64,000 bases of DNA from positions 649,407 to 713,406 of the forward strand of contig LATX02000184.1 of NCBI GenBank assembly GCA_001466705.2, given 5' to 3'. The DNA comes from Moniliophthora roreri (taxonomy: Eukaryota > Basidiomycota > Agaricomycetes > Agaricales > Marasmiaceae). How positions within the stretch are numbered: position 1 is the first letter of the stretch; each line of letters starts with the position of its first letter. The translations under genes and the position numbers were made by a program. This document shows positions 57,751-64,000 of this stretch, piece by piece. Below the pieces are notes generated by a model. That model did no database searches. It worked only from the letters and a program-made list of their open reading frames with translations, and was not told the origin of the DNA.

Positions 57751-58135
57751 TGTTACAAACTTTGTTTTTCTTGTACTAATACGTGTTTCTCTTCTCTTTT
57801 CCTTGTACTATCATGTGACCGTGTTCTTCTTTTCCTTTCTATTGTGTTCTATATGACTAGTAAAACAGCTCCGATGTACATTTACTAAGTGTTCTACTAG
57901 ATTCTATAACATTCTAGTATCTACAAACGAGTATGTACATTGTACCTATTTAAAGGCTGTAAACTGGGTCGTAGCTCTGCAGCTTGACCTGGTTAATCAT
58001 AACTTGTGTTCAGCAAGGAACCACTCGAACTCAGAACCTCAGAATCCTCTGAGTGAACTCGAACTTGGACTTGGACTCTACTCTACCGCGTTGGTATTGT
58101 TGAGGTGTTGACGTCGCTGCGCAAGTGACGTAACA
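57751..58135 (+). repeat. 3' long terminal repeat
   Basis: 385 bp, TGTTACAAAC to GACGTAACA. It differs from the 5' LTR at 13 positions: 12 transitions and one transversion. Eleven of the transitions are CG in one copy against TG or CA in the other, or CA against TG. Confidence 0.95.
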
Positions 58136-58140
58136 CAAAT
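58136..58140. repeat. Target-site duplication, right
   Basis: CAAAT immediately after the 3' LTR, matching 51035-51039. Confidence 0.9.
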
Positions 58141-58602
58141 ACTTGATTTTCACACACAATTTCAACCTGTGATGTCCAACTTTGTTTGGCAAAATCTTCT
58201 GCTCCAAGCATCCACTGCCTTGATCAAGCCTTGATGCCAACTAAGATGTTTGTCACACAGTGTTGACAGAGGGATGACAAAAAGTTGTGGTGTCAGTAAA
58301 AGAACAGCTACTGAGTGCCTCTCTTCCACACATCTTCATGACTGACTCTGGGCACTTGCCATTCAATGTCAGGTTGAGAAGTTCCTTTGATATATCACAG
58401 TTTCCACCCTGCATTCCCTGTCTTCTCAGTAAATGTGATGTAACACCCACCACAGATGGTCTCTTGAAAAAGCACAGGAAGAGGAGTCACAAGTTCAAGA
58501 TAGGTGCACATATACCAGATTGACTACCTTGATCATACTAACTTCCAATTATGTAGATTCTGCAGGTATCTATTATATGCTGTATAGACATGCCTTGGAG
58601 TA

Positions 58603-58960
58603 TTGACAAGCTCTTCAGGAAACAAGAAGTTACCCAATGCTAGCCAACCAAACAAGAGGCTAGAAAGTTCATCAACATCTACCAGTACAGTCTCACAACT
58701 GCAAAAGCTTTGTCAACCAGACTGGTGCCCAAATTGCTTTAAAGAAAAGGTTGGCAGAGAAGAACAGCTGTGTTGTGAGGCTTGCATCAGACAACATGAA
58801 ACTTGTGCATGATAACAAGAGGTCAAAGAAGCATTGTGATAAGTTGCAGAAGAAAGAGACAACACTTTCCCAAGCTCTCAAGGCCAAATGCGAACTGACA
58901 AAGCAGTTGCAGATTGTGAAAGGAGATCTTGACATCAGAGCAGTTCTACAGGCCAATGAT
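58603..58960 (+). pseudogene. Decayed coiled-coil gene remnant
   Basis: Two overlapping frames hold complementary pieces: one with TSTSTVSQLQKLCQPDWCPN (58603-58812), the next with DNKRSKKHCDKLQKKETTLS and LKAKCELTKQLQIVK (58751-58990). Together they look like one heptad-rich protein broken by a frameshift. The family is not recognised; such long coiled coils occur in transposon-associated mushroom genes. Confidence 0.35.
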
Positions 58961-59859
58961 ATGAATAACTTTTACCTTTTGTTTCACATGCAAATAATTT
59001 TCAAATATAAAATAGTCTTGCATTCCCACCGCAGCGGAGTACTGATAATAAATCTTACTTAAAAAAATAAGAGAATATTTTGCACTTTTATGGTTGAAAA
59101 TGAAATATACAAGGGAATTGAGGACTAGTGTGAGCCCTGAGCAGCTAGTAAAAGCAAGTAGTAGAGAAGGATACAAAATATTAGCAGAGTAATGGTTGAC
59201 GGTAGGCCATACAAGAGTACCTGACCACTGCTAGTATGAAAATAAACAGTGAATCTGAACACAGAGGAGCATCCTGAAAACCTGTAGGGAACCACACCAC
59301 ATAATACTTCTCTATTGAAAGCATACTAAAGGGAATATTTTCACTTTTAACAATATTTTCAATCTATACCCAGCTTGAAGGAAGAATAAAAGCCTTTAAT
59401 GATACACATACAAGAATATTATTGAGAAATGGATATGAAACAGAGGATGACAAATTATCAGCAAGGGATACTCAAGATACCAATATCAAATTAGAGGAAT
59501 AAAATAGATGATCGGCTACTGGAAGGGTGCCTGTATCATGGAAAAACAGAAGACAAAGCTGTATAATGAGAAACCAGCATGGCTGAGCTTACATGTACAC
59601 TTTAAACATAGAGATGGAAGCATATTATGCTAATTTGTCTAAGATAAGACTAATGGAAAACTACCCAAAAGATAACCTCCAAAAGTCTAACTCAGGCTGT
59701 TGTGCAAGTGTGGATCGACGTGATCAGAGTTGCCACACTTAGAATGCCAACAAAACTCTTAGCTAGGTTGATTCTCTCTTATTGAAGCAATCTACTTCAA
59801 AGTGTTCACCTCCAGAAGAGTATATATATGGGTTTTAAAAGGGTTTATATCCAAACACA

Positions 59860-59861
<2 letters not shown>

Positions 59862-59896
<35 letters not shown>
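59862..59896. repeat. CA microsatellite
   Basis: An uninterrupted run of CA dinucleotides after a short imperfect lead-in (CCAAACACACAAACACAC). Variable in length in most genomes. Confidence 0.9.
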
Positions 59897-59898
<2 letters not shown>

Positions 59899-59960
59899 GA
59901 ACATGGTGCACAAAGCACAAAATACAAGAGCTACAGTCCCACCAAAAGACTCAGTAACCA

Positions 59961-60237
59961 ATATAGTCTGACCCTATGGAGTTCAAGACTTCTTTAAGAC
60001 AACTACAGTACACAGTGTACTGGAAAAGGTCCTAGACTAGTTTTCTACAAAGAGCTTGCCCAATTCCTTTGTTAAGACTCTAAGTGTGTCACAACCTGAT
60101 ACCCAACACAGGCCACACTCCAAAAGCCACCAGAACTTTTGGTGTAAAGTTATCTCTTAGAAAAGTGCCAAGTGCACTAAAGATGTTATTCTTTGTCTCT
60201 TATGATGCAAGTTCATTATCAGATTTCTATCTCTCTG
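59961..60237 (+). repeat. Diverged tandem duplication, unit A
   Basis: Begins ATATAGTCTGACCCTATGGA and ends AGATTTCTATCTCTCTG. It is repeated at 60246-60527 with scattered substitutions and small indels, most conserved at the two ends. The 'n' at 60238 follows directly. Confidence 0.85.
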
Positions 60238-60245
60238 NGTAGCCG

Positions 60246-60527
60246 ATATAGTCTGACCCTATGGAGTTCAAGACTTCTTTAAGACAACTACAGCACACAG
60301 TGTACTGGAAAAGGTCCTAGACCAATTTCTACAAAGAGCTCAGTGCAGGCACACCCCTTGCTAAGACCCTAAGTGTGTCAAAACCTGATACCCAACACAG
60401 GCCACACTTCAAGTGCCCAAAGCTCCTTCTTGGCATAAAGTGTCTCTTAGAAAAGTGCTATGACACACTTAATATGTTACTCTTATCTCTTATGATGCAA
60501 GTTCATTATCAGATTTCTATCTCTCTG
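60246..60527 (+). repeat. Diverged tandem duplication, unit B
   Basis: Second copy of the unit at 59961-60237, in the same orientation, 285 bp downstream. Both ends match closely, the middle less so. The sequence has no coding capacity that I recognise. Confidence 0.85.
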
Positions 60528-63500
60528 GAGTCACTCAGAACCAATCTCCAGGGCCTGAAGTGAGGAAGCAAAACTGGAATGGCACACACAATTATACACC
60601 AAACAAACTCATCATGTATTCACAATCAGAGGGGGCAGAGTTACTTGAGTATATATGAATATCTGGCTGTCCTTATATATGGTCTATGGAATATATCTAC
60701 AGAAAAATATAAATAATGTCTGATAATTCAGGAAATAATAAATGAGTGACTGAAATGCTAAAAGAGGGAATATTTGGATGTCACAGAGTCTGGCCATTAG
60801 GGTATCCAATCATATCCATGCAGGTATCTGCTTTCCAGTGTTCTGGACTCTTAGATATTTGATTTATCTCTTTTCTAGGTGGGTCTGGATAGACAGATGA
60901 GTCCATCTGTTCCGCATTCTCTTTTCCAGCATCTGCACAGCTGCCAATGTCTGGGTTTCAAAGCTTCCAAGGCTGGAACATACTGTTCCTGTTCCTGTCT
61001 CCTTTGATAATTTGTTCTTAATCTTATCTAGGACTTTGCATTCCTTGAATATCAATTATGTCTTGTTGTATCTGTAGTCATGTTGCTACACTTGTTCTGA
61101 GGTTGTGTTGCCCCTTGTTAAGTAATTTCATATATTTGCACCACATTAGAACTCTTTATTAAGAGATCATTGGCTTTGATTCTGATCTGCATATTGAATT
61201 CCAATGTCTGATCATTCTGATTGTTCCAATCCAAGTCGTCTCTCTGTTCTGATGTCTTCTCTAAGTACTTCTGTACTGTATGACTGCATGTTGCACTTTG
61301 CAGATGTTATAGAAAAGTGAATAAATTGAAAAATCCCATTGATAGCACTTTGAGAGAGCTCAGTTAACTAGCCAACATGTTCATATGGTCATAGTTAGGT
61401 TTCCTACAGGTTTCAGAAGTGATCTGCTTTGGATCTGATACATAGATAAGTCAGAATGTACAGCTTAGACACCTCTGTATAGCATATCATATAGCTCTTT
61501 GTACTTTCCAACACACTGTAGCTTCTCTAAGGCAATGACTAGCAGACTGGGCTCACCTCTAGTCCTTATTACCCATTATCTGATGTTATATCAAAGTGTT
61601 CTGATTCAAAAGTAATGTAAATTGAATAAAATTGAGTCTTTTCTAGGTTTGCCATATTATCATGTCTTGACAAAACCACCCAATTGTGATGTACTTGCAC
61701 TTGAGCCCCTAACAACATCTGAAGTCATGTATTTTTGCTCTTCTTACTGACCTTCACATAACTCTGACCTTCCCAGAAACTATGCCTGCTATTCCTTCAG
61801 ATCTCTTCTCTCCCAATGGGACTATTCTGGACATTCTCAGGTAAGTGTCTCCTCTTATATCATTTCCCTTTGTCATTTCTTTCATCTCAGGCCCTCTCAA
61901 GCTCAATTTGCCATTGTTCTCATAAACTATAGTACATATTTTCATCCTAGCTCTTGTATCCCTCAACAAGCCCATTATCCAGCTCTCAACACCCACAGGC
62001 CCATTTTTCTTTACTCATTTTCTCTCCTCTGCTCTTGTACCTGCCCTTTTCCCTCTATCATTCCTGATATTCTTGATCACCTCTACAGGCTTGATTTGCC
62101 CTCTGGACTCAGGCCCAAGGCCCCCCCCTCAGTCCATGTCACTTGCTAAGCAGCTCCAATCAGCAGGAGCTGTTTGGCGACATCTTCTTCCAGTCACACT
62201 GTGACTATTCCATCTTTTTCCCAGATTGCAGCTCTACTTCTTGCACTTGGACTTGCCTACAAAGTCTAGGAAGTCAGCCAGGTTGATTTCCAAGGCAGTC
62301 TTCTTAGACAGCTACATAGTCTCCTCAGAACTTGTCTGATAGTATTCCTTGCATAGTTCTGCATGTCAAAGCATTGTTAAAGTGGAAGAATATGCTTTCA
62401 TCCTTTAAAATCATTACTAGAGTTTCCAAGATAAGCACAGAAGAGGATAGAAGTGCTTCTAGTCATCATAGTATGGTAGAAAGCATGTGCACACATCAAG
62501 GGATGTCAAGTCACACATCAAACTAAGTCAAACTTTATTCATATATGTGATGAATGTCTAATTTCCTGAGAGAATATTAAATTATTTTAATAGTAGCACT
62601 CAATCATGATTTTATTTCCTATTTTATTTTGTAATGTGTGATTTGTTGCTATTCAACAGGTGACTAGTCAGAACAATGCCAAATCTGGCATGTGTGAGGC
62701 CTAGAGCCAACCAAGGCAAATTTTTGTCCTAGCCCATCTCTAGCTCAAGAAACAAGAGCTAGATGTCATAGGCAGATGTTGATACAATTCTTTATGCTGC
62801 ACAACTGAAAGCACAACTGAAAGCACAACAAGATGTGTCACTTAGAATACCAAAAAATAGTCATTTGTACCACAATGTGCATAATTATCTCTCTACCTCA
62901 CTTACAGCAGAACTGTATTCCAATAACATACTTTAGCAGTGTTCTCCTGTAAGGGCACCACTCCAGCAGCTCACTAGCACTCACTATGACCAGAACTTCC
63001 ATACTTCATCTCAACAAACCTATCCTTTCCCTACACCATCTATTATACAGCATTTTCAGTCAGCACCTGACAACAGCATTCTCAGTATGCCAACTCAAGC
63101 ACCAGCATAGAATTTTAATAGGTAGACTCNGGCCTAGACACAAAATTGTGCACTTTTCATGTCAAATACTAGAAAAAGAGCCCAGAGTACATGTGATATT
63201 CATGTGACTTGATAACCCAAGAGCTCTAATACAGCATTTAAGCTTTAAGCACTGAGTCTAATAAGTCTAATAATTGATACTGTAACACAATTTAGATGAG
63301 GCTAGTAGACTATACTAGCCCTCTACATTACAGTGAAGCATTGCTGTGAGGATTCTTAATCAATAAAATAGGCCAGAAACTACTAATTCTGAATACAAAG
63401 GAATACTTGTTGTTTCATTATTACTATCACAACTAGTACACAGTTGGAACTTATTCCTATGCAGAGCTTCAGAGACACTCCCAGGCAAATATAACAACCT

Positions 63501-64000
63501 ATCCAGATGTATGCAGGACCAATGATGGGTAGTGTGCACACAGGAAATCAATAATGACCTACAAGGTTGTATGCAGGACAGAAGGAGATTGAATACAATG
63601 GATGTCTAGACTATGATATCCACCAGTCTGATGGTAGAAAGTGGCTATGCAGAAGTAAACCAGCAGAAAGGGAAATGTTCCCATATATACAAAGCTGGTC
63701 CAGAACCAGTGGCTATATGGAAGTAGCTATATGGAAGGATTGTTTGACCCAGCAATGCTCCACACAGGGTCCAAAATATAATAAACCAACTGTTTGGTCA
63801 CTAAATATACCCAACATAGCTAATTGCTACATGGAATCAGACTTTTATGCATGAACACATACAATTTATACCCTAAACTAGATCACACTCATTTATCTCT
63901 TATTTTGTTATTTCCAATTATCATTTTGTATATAAAGAGCTGTACTTATAGATGCAGGCTCAAGCACCAACTGGTACTTGCATGATATAGCCCCACACAG

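Larger units (their letters stand above)
51040..58135 (+). mobile_element. Ty3/gypsy LTR retrotransposon, chromovirus (Tf1/sushi-like), full length but inactivated
   Basis: A 7,096-bp element bounded by two 385-bp LTRs that start TGTTAC and end TAACA, with identical 5-bp flanks CAAAT on both sides. Inside, in order: an 11-nt self-complementary primer site, gag, pol (protease, reverse transcriptase, RNase H, integrase with chromodomain), a third ORF, and a purine-rich tract before the 3' LTR. The domain order RT-RNase H-integrase and the chromodomain make it a Ty3/gypsy chromovirus; the primer arrangement points to the Tf1/sushi branch. Thirteen LTR differences show it is not recent. Eight premature TGA codons and a mutated RT active site mean it cannot move on its own. 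Confidence 0.96.
58136..64000. other. CpG-depleted repeat-like DNA without intact genes
   Basis: About 5.9 kb with AT-rich composition, very few CG dinucleotides (one in 61081-61380) and dense stop codons in all frames. It holds a CA microsatellite, a diverged tandem duplication, two single 'n' positions (60238, 63130) and the remnant of a coiled-coil gene, each listed separately. A short exon-like piece near 61783 (MPAIPSDLFSPNGTILDIL, followed by GTAAGT) may be a relic of an element gene. I see no tRNA, rRNA or intact transposase. Confidence 0.6.

Noticed and set aside
59862..59896. CRISPR-like or telomeric repeat
   Set aside because: A simple CA microsatellite without spacers or telomere units.
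59961..60527. Pair of LTRs of a second retrotransposon
   Set aside because: The units are adjacent with nothing between them but an 'n', and have no TG..CA ends or target-site duplication.

Overview
This window reads as nuclear DNA of a filamentous fungus, most likely a mushroom-forming basidiomycete (Agaricomycetes). The evidence is small, closely packed genes on both strands, many introns of about 45-60 nt with GTRNGT..YAG ends, and typical fungal families (GRGG-repeat protein, type I metacaspase with a long prodomain, MetX-type serine acetyltransferase, Vps17, Clf1). There are no bacterial operons, rRNA genes or CRISPR arrays. I assembled exon models by hand; for nearly all genes the phases close exactly, and those models are given exon by exon.

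Region 1 (1-50.2 kb) is ordinary gene-dense euchromatin. In order: a partial glutathione S-transferase, an epoxide hydrolase, an unknown multi-pass membrane protein, a mitochondrial serine O-acetyltransferase (cysA type), a ZC3HC1/Rsm1 zinc-finger protein, an F-box protein, ESCRT-III Vps60, an aldehyde dehydrogenase, splicing factor Clf1, a 2-oxoglutarate/Fe(II) oxygenase, RCC1, an orphan ORF, a BTB protein, two tandem alpha/beta hydrolases, a membrane-anchored spermidine-synthase-like protein, a short-chain dehydrogenase, a small SMP-like protein, a GRGG-repeat protein, a 23-exon metacaspase, glycogen branching enzyme, peroxin Pex14, Mak16 and retromer Vps17. They are housekeeping and accessory genes with no obvious shared pathway. 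Several are arranged head to head over only about 100-270 bp.

Region 2 (51,040-58,135) is a complete Ty3/gypsy LTR retrotransposon of 7,096 bp. It has two 385-bp LTRs, a CAAAT target-site duplication, gag with a CCHC knuckle, pol (protease, reverse transcriptase, RNase H, integrase, C-terminal chromodomain), and a third ORF of about 474 codons between integrase and the 3' LTR. Two details stand out. An 11-nt stretch just inside the 5' LTR is exactly complementary to the predicted first 11 nt of its own transcript (Tf1/sushi-style self-priming). A G-GGT-TTT heptamer sits immediately before the gag stop, where pol opens in the -1 frame. The copy is dead: eight premature stops are all TGA, the RT YMDD box reads YMDN, and 11 of 13 LTR differences are CG versus TG/CA, all as expected from CpG deamination.

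Region 3 (about 50.5-51.0 kb and 58.1-64.0 kb) is the old repeat-like DNA into which the element inserted. It is AT-richer, strongly CpG-depleted and without intact genes. It contains a CA microsatellite, a diverged tandem duplication of about 280 bp with an assembly 'n' at its junction, and the decayed remains of a coiled-coil gene.
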